A stretch of 64,000 nt of DNA from NCBI RefSeq assembly GCF_003049575.1, contig NZ_PYWI01000003.1, positions 1 through 64,000 on the forward strand, written 5' to 3'. The notes under the pieces were generated by a model, which saw only the letters and a list, made by a program, of their open reading frames with translations, had not been told where the DNA came from and did not search any database. Source of the DNA: Lysinibacillus parviboronicapiens (GTDB taxonomy: Bacteria > Bacillota > Bacilli > Bacillales_A > Planococcaceae). Every line of letters starts with the position of its first letter. Within the stretch, counting starts at the first letter, position 1. A program made the translations under genes and the position numbers. Of the stretch, positions 56,498 to 64,000 are shown piece after piece.

Positions 56498-57010
56498 CTA
56501 TGCTTGCGAATCGAAATATGATTTTTTGGCCACTGTATTTGTGCCGCGTACCTCACTGCCCGAGTAGTTCATTTGCTCAGGACGCGGACGTAGTGTATCT
56601 AGTGTCAGGTTGACAAATTGTAGTGATTGAAACACTAGCTTTTGATTTAAATCATTTTGTTTACGTAAGTCTTCTATGATTAGCATTAATCGATTGCGCA
56701 CTGATGAGAGTGTGTCTTTTTCAGTTTGTTGTTCAGCAGCCTCGATGACATCAGCGACAGTCATTTTGTCAGTAGAAGCAAATCCTTTTGCTTCAAGGTA
56801 GTCCGTTACCTGTATTTGACGCTGTTGCTCGAGCTTATCGATGGCCGCTACATGTGCCTGCTCATCCTTGAGCATTTGGTCCAGTGCTTCGATATTGCCG
56901 GATTTAATGATTTCAGTTTTTTTAAAAGCTAGTTCAAGTAAGCTTTTATGCATTCTTTCTAGCTTTGTTAATGTAGAACAAATCGCTTCTACAGACATAT
57001 TGCTAAACAC
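56498..57010 (-). CDS. flgN: FlgN-type chaperone
   Basis: 170 residues, helical, matching the FlgN export chaperone for FlgK and FlgL (YvyG in Bacillus). ICSTLTKLERMHKSLLELAF and KTEIIKSGNIEALDQMLKDE are typical, as is the position between flgM and flgK. The C-terminal ~25 residues are polar and probably bind the substrate. Confidence 0.88.
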   Translation of the reverse strand: MFSNMSVEAICSTLTKLERMHKSLLELAFKKTEIIKSGNIEALDQMLKDEQAHVAAIDKLEQQRQIQVTDYLEAKGFASTDKMTVADVIEAAEQQTEKDTLSSVRNRLMLIIEDLRKQNDLNQKLVFQSLQFVNLTLDTLRPRPEQMNYSGSEVRGTNTVAKKSYFDSQA

Positions 57011-57025
57011 CCTTTCTGTTATTCC

Positions 57026-57286
57026 CTAGAAACGATAATATTTCAGCATATCTTCTGCAACTTGGCGTGCATTTACTTTGTAATCACCAGAAGCAATATC
57101 TGCTTTTAATTGTTGCACGCGCTCCGCACGCTCGGCGCTATATGTTGATACACCTTGCATTTCCTGCGCTGTTTTTGAAATTTCAATTTTATCGGCGAAA
57201 GATGCTTTGTTGTCACCTGCTTTTACATTGCGCACTTGATTTTTATAGGCGTTTACCGCATTCACACCATAAGATGTAATTTTCAT
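57026..57286 (-). CDS. flgM: Anti-sigma-D factor FlgM
   Basis: 86 residues. The C-terminal half (ERAERVQQLKADIASGDYKV and NARQVAEDMLKYY) is the sigma-binding helix pattern of FlgM; the N-terminus is disordered. FlgM holds sigma-D until the hook is complete and is then exported (in Bacillus, its activity is lost). AGGGGGG precedes the ATG. First gene of the flgM-csrA operon. Confidence 0.94.
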   Translation of the reverse strand: MKITSYGVNAVNAYKNQVRNVKAGDNKASFADKIEISKTAQEMQGVSTYSAERAERVQQLKADIASGDYKVNARQVAEDMLKYYRF

Positions 57287-57323
57287 GTCTGCCCCCCTTA
57301 TCTAAAAAGCTTATCTTCCTATT

Positions 57324-57350
57324 ATTTCGGACTTTCTCACACAATGTTAA
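57324..57350 (-). promoter_or_regulatory. Sigma-D-like promoter of flgM
   Basis: Minus-strand TTAA (57347-57350), exactly 15 bases, then TCCGAAAT (57324-57331) matches TAAA-15-GCCGATAT at most positions. It is about 38 bases before flgM. FlgM would then be under feedback by the sigma factor it inhibits, as known in B. subtilis. Confidence 0.65.
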
Positions 57351-57414
57351 GTTTCAAACATAAAAAAAGAGAAGGTGCTATCTAAAAAATATCTTAAATA
57401 ATAAATACCATCTT

Positions 57415-57506
57415 TTTATATGGGTAAAAATCCCGCTAAGTTTTCTGTGCATGAGCCCCGTAACTTGTTTACGTTTCCTTCCGGGTGTCGTGTTATTTTT
57501 TACCTT
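57415..57506. other. Unexplained structured, GC-richer intergenic block
   Basis: Complementary ends GGGTAAAAAT (57421-57430) and ATTTTTTACC (about 57495-57504) enclose a block richer in G and C than the surroundings. Internal stems are possible (CCCG/CGGGG and GTAAC/GTTTAC). It is between yvyF and flgM, upstream of the flgM promoter. I could not match it to a known riboswitch class. Confidence 0.35.
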
Positions 57507-57559
57507 AAAGTAAAAATAGTATGCCTAGGGGAGTACTCCTAGCATACTATTTTTACTTT
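57507..57559. terminator. Long inverted repeat, probable terminator of yvyF operon
   Basis: Seventeen-base perfect arms AAAGTAAAAATAGTATG / CATACTATTTTTACTTT, with an inner palindrome GGAGTACTCC, form one long stem. The A/T runs within the arms would give a T-run in either direction. 57560-57696, between it and yvyF, shows no gene. Confidence 0.6.
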
Positions 57560-57696
57560 TGACACAGTTCACTACTCGAACTGGTAACAGCAAAATGGTG
57601 TCTTTAGTTGAAGAGTGAGCTATTAAAACTGTATTTTTATCAACTATAGTGAGAGAAGCTTTTGCTACACATAGTTAAAGTTCGTCTCCTCCGTCT

Positions 57697-58110
57697 TCAT
57701 CTTTTGCGATCAGAATGATATGTTACACGGTCACGTTGTGCAACACCATCACGGAATTCCTTTGCCGCATCAAATGTGCGAAGATCTGACTTTAATTCGT
57801 TCTGGCATTTTGTACAGAGTTTTCCCGTTGTCGTTAAATGACCACAGTTATCACATGGATAACCTAAGTTTGGGAACATCGCAGGTTGTAAACGACCTTT
57901 TCGAACCCATCTATATAATAGTTCTTCTTCTGCTCCTGTAGCTTCCACAATACGCTCAACAGTTGCTGCCCGGTTTTCCCGTTTACGCAAAAAGCGATAA
58001 ACGATTTGATATAATTCTTCTTCAGATTGAGCGCATTTATGACAAACTTCTCTTACCCCTATATAATTAAAAAATTCATTACATTTTGGACAATTGCGAA
58101 CCTCTGCCAT
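57697..58110 (-). CDS. yvyF: YvyF/TIGR03826 flagellar-operon protein
   Basis: 137 residues with paired zinc-binding cysteines: CPKCNEFFNYIGVREVCHKC at the start and CDNCGHLTTTGKLCTKC near residue 88. Between them a winged-helix-like stretch (ATVERIVEATGAEEELLYRW) suggests DNA binding. This is the TIGR03826 protein that sits between comFC and flgM in Bacillus; it is proposed to be regulatory but is poorly characterised. Confidence 0.88.
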   Translation of the reverse strand: MAEVRNCPKCNEFFNYIGVREVCHKCAQSEEELYQIVYRFLRKRENRAATVERIVEATGAEEELLYRWVRKGRLQPAMFPNLGYPCDNCGHLTTTGKLCTKCQNELKSDLRTFDAAKEFRDGVAQRDRVTYHSDRKR

Positions 58111-58143
58111 CTACTCTTCCTCCTCTTGCATGATAATCATTAT

Positions 58144-58434
58144 ATAAAGTGAAACTTCAGTCAGATTCAGTGGGGGTGTCCTTCATCCCTCACTGATTGT
58201 TAGTTGAATCAATCAGGTTTTTACGGTTAGTTGATTGATCGCCTACTCTTCCCACTAAAGGTGGGCGTCTTACTGACCGTTACTGCGGGATAAAGTGAAA
58301 CTTCAATCAGTGGGGGGGTTCTTCATCCCCACTGATTGTTAGTTGAATCAATCGGGCTTTTACGGTCAGTTGATCGCCCCTCTAATCTTTCCACTGAAAG
58401 TAGGCGTCTTATTGACCGTTACTGCGGGATAAAT
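58144..58434. repeat. Two tandem copies of a ~145-bp structured repeat
   Basis: Unit one (58144-58289) and unit two (58290-58434) each start ATAAAGTGAAACTTCA and end GACCGTTACTGCGGG. Each contains a CAGTGGGG...CACTG hairpin whose bases differ between copies while pairing is mostly kept. A TTGAATCAATC segment and an AGTTGAT segment follow. It fills the comFC-yvyF gap; no gene is visible from 58111 to 58491. Confidence 0.85.
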
Positions 58435-58491
58435 TGGCTAAATTATACTATACAATTTGCTCTATCTATTATACATGATGCTTTTTCATTT

Positions 58492-59082
58492 TCATCCATT
58501 AATTAACGTGAAACTACGAACATTTTTGGCACCAGCTTGTAGTAGAATTTCTGTGGCATGTCGTAATGTAGTTCCTGTAGTTTGTATATCGTCAAAAAGG
58601 ACATATTCTTTATACGCTACAGTTACGCTAGGTAATAACTGAAAAAGTGACGCCGTTTGTAATCGTTCCTCTCTATTTTTCGAGCTTTGTGTTTCGGCCG
58701 TTGTTTTTTCTAATAGTTGAATATAGGGAATCTTTGCGGCTTTTAGTAGTTCCTCCATATGGGAAAAGGTACGCTCTTTTTGTTTTAAGGGATGCATCGG
58801 TATTGGGATAATAGGCGATTTTTCATGTTTGAATTGATCCTGTAGCTCCTGACGAAATACTTTGGCCAGCGCCACGTCTTGAAGGAATTTATATTGATGC
58901 AAATAGTCTTTCATGGCGTCATTATATTGGTACAATGCTGTAGGGGACGGGGCATGTTCGAATCGAGATGCACATTTCTTGCATATGCATGGGGGGAATT
59001 GTTTGGTTAAAAGTGTTTTCCATGAAGGTTCTGATTGCAGAAGCTGAGCACATAGTAAGCAATGTGTTTCCTTTTTATTCAT
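58492..59082 (-). CDS. comFC: ComFC-type phosphoribosyltransferase-like protein
   Basis: 196 residues. CLLCAQLLQSEPSWKTLL and CICKKC form the N-terminal zinc finger. The PRTase-like core ends in VLFDDIQTTGTTLRHATEIL, the PRPP-binding motif. ComFC/GntX proteins are needed for natural DNA uptake in Bacillus. Overlaps comFA by four bases. comFB, between them in B. subtilis, is absent. Confidence 0.93.
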   Translation of the reverse strand: MNKKETHCLLCAQLLQSEPSWKTLLTKQFPPCICKKCASRFEHAPSPTALYQYNDAMKDYLHQYKFLQDVALAKVFRQELQDQFKHEKSPIIPIPMHPLKQKERTFSHMEELLKAAKIPYIQLLEKTTAETQSSKNREERLQTASLFQLLPSVTVAYKEYVLFDDIQTTGTTLRHATEILLQAGAKNVRSFTLING

Positions 59083-60446
59083 AGTGAGAATCCTATCTTA
59101 TTGTTGTATTGTATCTTAGCTCGTGCCTCATCCATTTCCACTGTAATGCCGTGATGAAAAAATACAACATCGCCGTCTGCAAAAGCTATATTTCGCCCAA
59201 CACGACCTGCTATTTGAATCAGTGCGCTTGACGTATAAATAGAAGATTCTGCCCCGACAACAGCAACCTGAACATTTTTTATGGTAATACCTCTTTCTAA
59301 AATGGTCGTCGTTAATAATCCAGGAATTTCTTCATTGCGTAGCTTGAGTACCTTTTCTTTTCGTTCAGGATCCTCAGCATGTACCGCTAATATATCCGAA
59401 TGTAATGCTTGAAAAATTGATACAGCTATATCTACTAACTCCACTTTTGGTAAAAAAATTAGGAATGGCTCTTTTTGCGTAAGACGATCCTCTGTCCACT
59501 TTTTCAGCTTCAACGGAATTACTCCTTTTTTCAGCTTTTTTTCATAACCCCATAACGAACTATAGCGCGGTACAGGTAATGGATGATTATGATAGCGCTT
59601 CGGAATAAAAGAATAGCTACTGTTTTGGTACTGATTCAGTAACTTTTGCGATGGGGTTGCTGTGACAAAAAGTATCGGCGCCTCGGCTGTTTTAGCTTTG
59701 TGCACAGCTCTTTTTAATGTTTCATCAAATATATAGGGAAATGCATCAGCTTCATCGACAATCATGACATCAAAAGCCTGCTCAAAACGGTATAGCTGAT
59801 GGGTAGTTGCCATGATAAGCTGGGCGTAACCTTGTTGCTGAGGAGCGCCCCCATATAATGCATGGATAGTCGTTCGTGGGAAAACTTTGTGAAAGCGAGG
59901 AAATAATTCTAACACCACATCTGTTCGCGGCGTCGCAATACATACCCGTAAGCCTTCTTGCAATGCAAAATGGACAACTGGAAAAAGTAACTCCGTTTTA
60001 CCAGCTCCACACACGGCATGTACTAAATGCGATCGTTTGACTTTTACACTTTCTAGCATTTCATCTGTAGCCTGCTGTTGAAGTTCGGTAAATTGTCCTG
60101 TCCATGCTAATAAATGCCTTGTTGGCCTTATTGCGCGTGGACCCCTCCAAACTACTAATTGTGTACAACTACTAACTCTGCCCATAGCAAGGCAATGTCT
60201 ACAATAAACACATAGCTGCCGACATTTTGAACAGTCGAACGTTGTAAATTGCTGGGGATTGTCATTATGACATCGATTGCATTTTAAATGAGGTGTTTGT
60301 TGAATACCTTCTATTATATTAAAGTAGTTTCGTTCGATTGCCTGGTTTAGATCTTGTTCTGCAATTGGTGAATGCTCTCTTAGCCAAATGCGTCCCTCAT
60401 GAAAATCTCGTAATGCAGGTGGTAATAACCATCCTTTGTATTTCAT
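59079..60446 (-). CDS. comFA: Competence helicase ComFA
   Basis: 455 residues, DEAD-box-like ATPase that helps pull transforming DNA into the cell. An N-terminal Cys4 zinc motif (CNRCHNDNP, CSKCRQLCVYCRHC) precedes Walker A (VHAVCGAGKTELLF) and the DEAD-type box (VMIVDEADAFPY). LLTTTILERGITIKNVQVAV and QIAGRVGRN are helicase motifs V and VI. AAGGAG is nine bases from the ATG. Confidence 0.95.
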   Translation of the reverse strand: MKYKGWLLPPALRDFHEGRIWLREHSPIAEQDLNQAIERNYFNIIEGIQQTPHLKCNRCHNDNPQQFTTFDCSKCRQLCVYCRHCLAMGRVSSCTQLVVWRGPRAIRPTRHLLAWTGQFTELQQQATDEMLESVKVKRSHLVHAVCGAGKTELLFPVVHFALQEGLRVCIATPRTDVVLELFPRFHKVFPRTTIHALYGGAPQQQGYAQLIMATTHQLYRFEQAFDVMIVDEADAFPYIFDETLKRAVHKAKTAEAPILFVTATPSQKLLNQYQNSSYSFIPKRYHNHPLPVPRYSSLWGYEKKLKKGVIPLKLKKWTEDRLTQKEPFLIFLPKVELVDIAVSIFQALHSDILAVHAEDPERKEKVLKLRNEEIPGLLTTTILERGITIKNVQVAVVGAESSIYTSSALIQIAGRVGRNIAFADGDVVFFHHGITVEMDEARAKIQYNNKIGFSL

Positions 60447-60482
60447 ATTATTTAGCTCCTTTCACCTTGTAATTATCTTTCT

Positions 60483-60660
60483 ATCAGTATTTCAGTTGTT
60501 ATCGTTGATTGTCGATTTTATCAGCGGTTCCTACATTGTTACCGGCGATGTTCGCTATTATAGTGACGATTCTTGTTATATTATCAGCAATTTTCACCTT
60601 TCCACTGGCGATTCTCTCTGCTACCAGCGGTGGTCGTCATCCTATCAGCATTGTCTGCGA
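60483..60660. repeat. Degenerate ~21-bp periodic repeat upstream of comFA
   Basis: About eight imperfect units of the form (C/T)CAGCGATT followed by ~12 variable bases ending in TA recur at 18-21-base spacing. Five of the intervals I counted by eye are exactly 21. It occupies most of the 270-base comFA-degV gap. No gene is convincing: the plus-strand frame across it has no ribosome site. Confidence 0.65.
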
Positions 60661-60663
60661 TCC

Positions 60664-60704
60664 AAACAAAAAACAGTCCCTACAATAATCTGTAGAGACT
60701 GTTT
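60664..60704 (-). terminator. Terminator of degV gene
   Basis: Arms AAACAGTC(C)CTACA and TGTAGAGACTGTTT (60671-60684 and 60691-60704) with a six-base loop are followed in the minus direction by TTTTTTG. It lies 12 bases after the DegV stop. Confidence 0.88.
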
Positions 60705-60715
60705 ACATATAAACG

Positions 60716-61558
60716 TTATTTTTTGGTCCAGCCGAGCCCCATTGCACCTTCACCTAAGTGAGTGCCGATAACTGGGCCGAAATAGCTTAATTTAAAGTTT
60801 ACGTTCGGGTAGCTTGCAGCAAGCTGGGCCATCCATTCTTCGGCTTCTGTTTGACAATTGCCGTGAATGACTGCAGCATCCATTGCCTCGTACTTGCTAG
60901 CATCTTGAGCTAGCAATTCTTCGGCACGCTTTAGGGCCTTTTTGCGTGTGCGAATTTTTTCAAATGGTACAATTACCTTGTCCACAAAATGTAGAACTGG
61001 TTTCACTTGTAATAAGCCACCAATTAAGGCTGCTGCTGCAGACAGACGCCCTCCACGTTGTAAGTGCGCTAAGTCATCTACAATGAAGTAAGCACGAATA
61101 TACTGCTGCATGTCCGCTAATGCCGCAAGTATGTCCTTTGCTGAAAAGCCCTCTGCAGCCATTTCTGCTGCGCGTAATACATAAAACCCTTGGACAGCGC
61201 AAGAAATCTCGCTATCAAATGAGTACACATCAATGTTATCCACCATTTCGCCTGCTTGGACTGCGCCTTGATATGTACCACTTATGCCACTCGATAAGTG
61301 TATGGATACTACCTCGTCATAATCTTTTGCCAGTTGTTCAAAGAGTGACGCAAACTCTCCTACCGGCGGCTGCGTTGTTTTTGGGAATTCCTTTGCACCA
61401 CGTACTTTATCATAAAATTCAGATGCAGTAATATCAATTTCTTCTGCAAATAATTCACCTGCGATATTTACACTTAACGGAATCATACGAATGTTTAAGC
61501 GTGCACGTTCCTCAGGCGTAATATATGCAGTACTGTCTGTAACGATTGCCGTCCTCAT
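60716..61558 (-). CDS. DegV family fatty-acid-binding protein
   Basis: About 280 residues. RTAIVTDSTAYITPEERARL, FPKTTQPPVGEF, IHLSSGISGTYQGA and DLAHLQRGGRLS are DegV motifs; the family binds fatty acids, with FakB as the known member. The frame extends to 61714, but ATG at 61556-61558 has AGGAG nine bases upstream and gives the family start. It corresponds to yviA between degU and comFA in B. subtilis. 61559-61789 shows no gene, only an AAGGGGAATT/AATTCCCTT hairpin near 61768-61787 that may end the lipoprotein transcript. Confidence 0.92.
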   Translation of the reverse strand: MRTAIVTDSTAYITPEERARLNIRMIPLSVNIAGELFAEEIDITASEFYDKVRGAKEFPKTTQPPVGEFASLFEQLAKDYDEVVSIHLSSGISGTYQGAVQAGEMVDNIDVYSFDSEISCAVQGFYVLRAAEMAAEGFSAKDILAALADMQQYIRAYFIVDDLAHLQRGGRLSAAAALIGGLLQVKPVLHFVDKVIVPFEKIRTRKKALKRAEELLAQDASKYEAMDAAVIHGNCQTEAEEWMAQLAASYPNVNFKLSYFGPVIGTHLGEGAMGLGWTKK

Positions 61559-61789
61559 CGATGTCCACTCTCCTATGTTCCATAGTTTACAGTAAAAAGA
61601 AATGAATGTGAAATCAATTTTACCTCTAATCTTGTTCAGACTTTGATTTGGCTTGTACACTTCACACCACTCAAAATTTGTGACATTTACTAGAGGTTTA
61701 ACTTTATTCAACAAGAAACTTTGTCGAATAAAACCGAAATTTCACATTCATTACCTATGTATGCTAAAGGGAATTAAATTCCCCTTGTT

Positions 61790-62335
61790 CTATTTACCCG
61801 TGCTTGATTTTGTGTCGTCTCCAATATAAAAGACGCTTGTTACCTTCCAATCTTCATCCTCTTTGACGAAAACTGTTACCTGACGCCCAGCGCTTTCATG
61901 TTCAACTTTCGTCTCAAGCTGTAGAGAGTGCATTGTCATGTTAGCGAAAACTTGCGCTTCTTTTTCATCATATTTCGCGATCGTTACATTTGCCACGTCA
62001 CGCTTAATATCAAATTGGTTGAAAACGTCAGTTGCATACGTTTTCTCTTCATCATAATTAAAACCTTTTGGGTCTTTCGATATTGTTTGCATATAACGAT
62101 TTATTTCTTCCGCATTTAGAGCTGCAATATATTCATCAAATGCCGCTATAATTGCTCTTTCGTCTTCTGCTGGCACGTTTTCAGCCTTTTCTATGTCTTC
62201 TCCCATCATTTCAAAGCCTACTGTACCGTCCTCAATGACTTGGTCGCGCTCTTCCACACTTAAATCGTCATCTTTATTACCACAGGCAGTCAACACGAAT
62301 AAGGTTAAAACTGCTAGAAAACTTTTCTTTAACAT
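61790..62335 (-). CDS. Predicted lipoprotein
   Basis: About 181 residues. MLKKSFLAVLTLFVLTACGN is a lipoprotein signal with an LTAC lipobox, so the mature protein should be anchored on the outer face of the membrane. The mature part resembles NTF2-like/SnoaL-type domains (IIAAFDEYIAALNAEEINRY and VTVFVKEDEDWKVTSVFY). Function unknown. Two adjacent ATGs follow GGGAGG; the second (62333-62335) has the better spacing. Confidence 0.82.
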   Translation of the reverse strand: MLKKSFLAVLTLFVLTACGNKDDDLSVEERDQVIEDGTVGFEMMGEDIEKAENVPAEDERAIIAAFDEYIAALNAEEINRYMQTISKDPKGFNYDEEKTYATDVFNQFDIKRDVANVTIAKYDEKEAQVFANMTMHSLQLETKVEHESAGRQVTVFVKEDEDWKVTSVFYIGDDTKSSTGK

Positions 62336-62523
62336 CATAAAACCTCCCGCGCAATATTGTAGCATATAAATGCTTTCGTAGGAATTTTGTTGCGCATTTT
62401 CAACTTTTAGTTGTTACATCTTTCTTATGACGCTATAAGCTCTAAAATGTTGCACAATCAATTATGCCTCTAGCAAAAATTGCGTTCGGAGGCTTTATGC
62501 CTTCAGACATATTTGCTGAATGT

Positions 62524-62576
62524 AAAAAAACTGCTTTAAAAACTACTTCATCTTTAAAGTAGCTTTTAAAAACAGC
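62524..62576 (-). terminator. Terminator of degS-degU
   Basis: A long stem pairs CTGCTTTAAAAACTACTT (62531-62548) with AAGTAGCTTTTAAAAACAG (62558-62576), and is followed in the minus direction by seven T. It lies 23 bases after degU. The stretch 62366-62523 holds an inverted GCCTC/GAGGC segment near 62466-62498 and no gene. Confidence 0.85.
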
Positions 62577-62598
62577 TTTTATTGTTATTGCTATACAA

Positions 62599-63273
62599 TT
62601 ATCGAACTTCAACCCAGCCGTTTTTGATAGCTGTTACAACAGCTTGTGTACGGTCATTTACGTTCATTTTTTGTAAAATGCTTGAAACGTGGTTTTTAAC
62701 AGTTTTTTCCGAAATAAACAACGTCTCACCAATTGTACGGTTTGATTGTCCATCAGTCAGTAGTTGCAATACTTCACATTCACGTTTTGTTAATAGATGG
62801 AATGGACGGCGAATTTCTGTTTGATGGAAGTTACCCTTGTTTTCATGCTCAGAAAGACGACGGAATTCTGCTACTAAATTTTTTGTTACTTTTGGATGGA
62901 GGTAAGAACCGCCGTTCGCCACTACTTTAATTGCTTCGACAATTTCATCAGCATCCATTTCTTTTAACATATAACCAAGCGCACCTGATTTCAATGCATG
63001 TGTAACGTAAGTTTCATCATCATGGATGGATAACATAATTACTTTTGCATCTGGAAATTCTGAAATTAAGTCTGCCGTTGCTTCTACACCATTTCTACCT
63101 GGCATATTAATATCCATTAATACCACATCTGGTTGATTTTCTGCATATAAATTTACAACATCTGTGCCATCGTCACCTTCAGCAACTACATCAAACGTAT
63201 CTTCAAAATCTAAAATACGTTTTACCCCTTCACGGAATAGCTGGTGATCGTCTACAATAATAATCTTCGTCAT
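62599..63273 (-). CDS. degU: Response regulator DegU
   Basis: 224 residues. The receiver domain ([31 protein letters not shown] with the phosphoacceptor Asp, and a conserved Lys in YMLKEMDAD) is followed by a LuxR-type HTH ([35 protein letters not shown]). DegU controls motility, competence and exoenzymes in Bacillus, fitting this neighbourhood. Pairs with degS 37 bases upstream. Confidence 0.96.
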   Translation of the reverse strand: MTKIIIVDDHQLFREGVKRILDFEDTFDVVAEGDDGTDVVNLYAENQPDVVLMDINMPGRNGVEATADLISEFPDAKVIMLSIHDDETYVTHALKSGALGYMLKEMDADEIVEAIKVVANGGSYLHPKVTKNLVAEFRRLSEHENKGNFHQTEIRRPFHLLTKRECEVLQLLTDGQSNRTIGETLFISEKTVKNHVSSILQKMNVNDRTQAVVTAIKNGWVEVR

Positions 63274-63310
63274 AAGTCTTTTACCCCCTAAATTTCTGCA
63301 ACAAATTGCT

Positions 63311-64000
63311 TCACTCTACTTCTAACGGAATTTTAAATAGGACCGTTGTGCCTCGATTTATCTCACTATCAATTGAGATTGTACCATCTAATATTTCAAT
63401 TCGTTCACGCATGCCTAATATACCAAATGAATGGTCTTTGACGCCGCGTGGATCAAATCCTACGCCATCATCTTTGACGACGATATTTACCGCATTGCTC
63501 AACCATTCTAGCTTAACCCATATATCCTTACATTTCCCGTGCTTCATGGCGTTGGTTACACATTCTTGCACTAATCGGAAAATGGATACTTCATAGTTTG
63601 AAGGAATACGTTGTTCAGTGCTTCTTGATTGGAAATGAATTTCGACACCTGGATTATATTCAGTCACTGTCGACAAATATTTCTTTAATGTCGGAATAAT
63701 CCCCAAATCATCGAGCGCCATTGGTCGTAAATCGTAAATAATACGACGCACTTCAGATAATGCATTACGCACCGTTTTCTTTAAATCAGCTATTTCTGCC
63801 AAAGCATTTTCAATGCCCTTTTCACGATACGTTCTCTCAATTAAATCTGTGCGCATTAATACATTTGCCAACATTTGAGCAGGGCCATCATGAATTTCCC
63901 TTGATAACCGTTTACGCTCCTCTTCTTGTGCAGCGATTATACGGATTCCAAAATCTTGCTTCATTTTTGCTTGTTCAAGCGCTAATCCAACATTTTTTAA
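63311..64000 (-). CDS. degS: Sensor histidine kinase DegS (C-terminal part)
   Basis: The frame is open to the window edge, so the N-terminus is missing. The dimerisation/phosphoacceptor motif [19 protein letters not shown] holds the phosphorylated His of HisKA_3 kinases. [35 protein letters not shown] (N box) and [17 protein letters not shown] (G boxes) follow. It lies directly upstream of degU and is the cytoplasmic kinase for it. Confidence 0.95.
   Translation of the reverse strand, partial: LKNVGLALEQAKMKQDFGIRIIAAQEEERKRLSREIHDGPAQMLANVLMRTDLIERTYREKGIENALAEIADLKKTVRNALSEVRRIIYDLRPMALDDLGIIPTLKKYLSTVTEYNPGVEIHFQSRSTEQRIPSNYEVSIFRLVQECVTNAMKHGKCKDIWVKLEWLSNAVNIVVKDDGVGFDPRGVKDHSFGILGMRERIEILDGTISIDSEINRGTTVLFKIPLEVE

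Noticed and set aside
57415-57506. Cyclic-di-GMP riboswitch upstream of flgM
   Set aside because: The characteristic core motifs of class I and class II are absent; I list it only as an unexplained structured block.
60436-60771. 111-codon plus-strand frame between comFA and degV
   Set aside because: It overlaps comFA and degV ends in the opposite strand, has no ribosome site and its composition follows the 21-base repeat array.

Overview
Organism and strand layout. The window is low-GC DNA with strong AGGAGG-type ribosome binding sites, TTG/GTG starts and a gene order close to the Bacillus subtilis degS-degU-degV-comFA-comFC-yvyF-flgM-flgN-flgK-flgL-yviE-fliW-csrA-hag-flaG-fliD block. This points to a motile Bacillales member; a Lysinibacillus/Solibacillus-like Planococcaceae is my best guess, by inference only. 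Every intact chromosomal gene is on the minus strand, so transcription runs from high to low coordinates. Only an IS3-type element (35.03-36.24 kb) is on the plus strand.

Layout. 64.0-57.7 kb: degS (cut by the window edge), degU, a lipoprotein, a DegV protein, comFA, comFC and the YvyF-like protein. 57.3-51.4 kb: flgM, flgN, flgK, flgL, a DUF6470/YviE-like protein, fliW, csrA and the flagellin gene hag, whose leader carries a near-perfect CsrA hairpin. 3.9-0.15 kb: flaG, an unusually long fliD, fliT-like and fliS, with the edge of another transposase at position 1. In B. subtilis hag and flaG are neighbours; here about 47 kb of sugar genes lie between them.

The glycosylation island has four parts. 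(a) 50.5-34.6 kb: two Maf-type flagellin glycosyltransferases, a small helical protein, and a legionaminic-acid pathway of the GDP-sugar (Campylobacter Ptm/Leg) type, with a WbpG/PseA-type amidotransferase. It ends in a DUF2920 gene split by the IS3 element. (b) 34.5-17.1 kb: pseB, galE, a UDP-xylose synthase, galU, ugd, a giant chimeric Maf, a run of methyltransferases and glycosyltransferases, and gmd. (c) 16.8-11.05 kb: GDP-fucose synthase, three GT2 glycosyltransferases and manC. (d) 10.9-4.2 kb: the rest of the pseudaminic-acid pathway (pseH, pseF, pseG, pseI, pseC), with an acyl carrier protein, an AMP-forming ligase and an SDR reductase inside it.

How it fits together. The enzymes predict CMP-pseudaminic acid, CMP-legionaminic acid (possibly acetamidino), GDP-fucose, UDP-glucuronate/UDP-xylose and UDP-galactose. 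Maf proteins would place nonulosonic acids on flagellin; the glycosyl- and methyltransferases would extend and decorate the glycan. Eight of these decorating enzymes share one Rossmann-like accessory domain at either the N- or C-terminus, the most striking architectural signal in the window. Sequences resembling sigma-D promoters precede hag, flaG, flgM and all three long sugar operons, suggesting co-expression with the flagellum. The centre of the island (16.9-25.7 kb) is littered with gene relics: a tail of the shared domain, an epimerase/aminotransferase fusion, a methyltransferase pseudogene and an IS200 relic. These indicate repeated cassette gain and loss, as expected for a surface antigen under selection.
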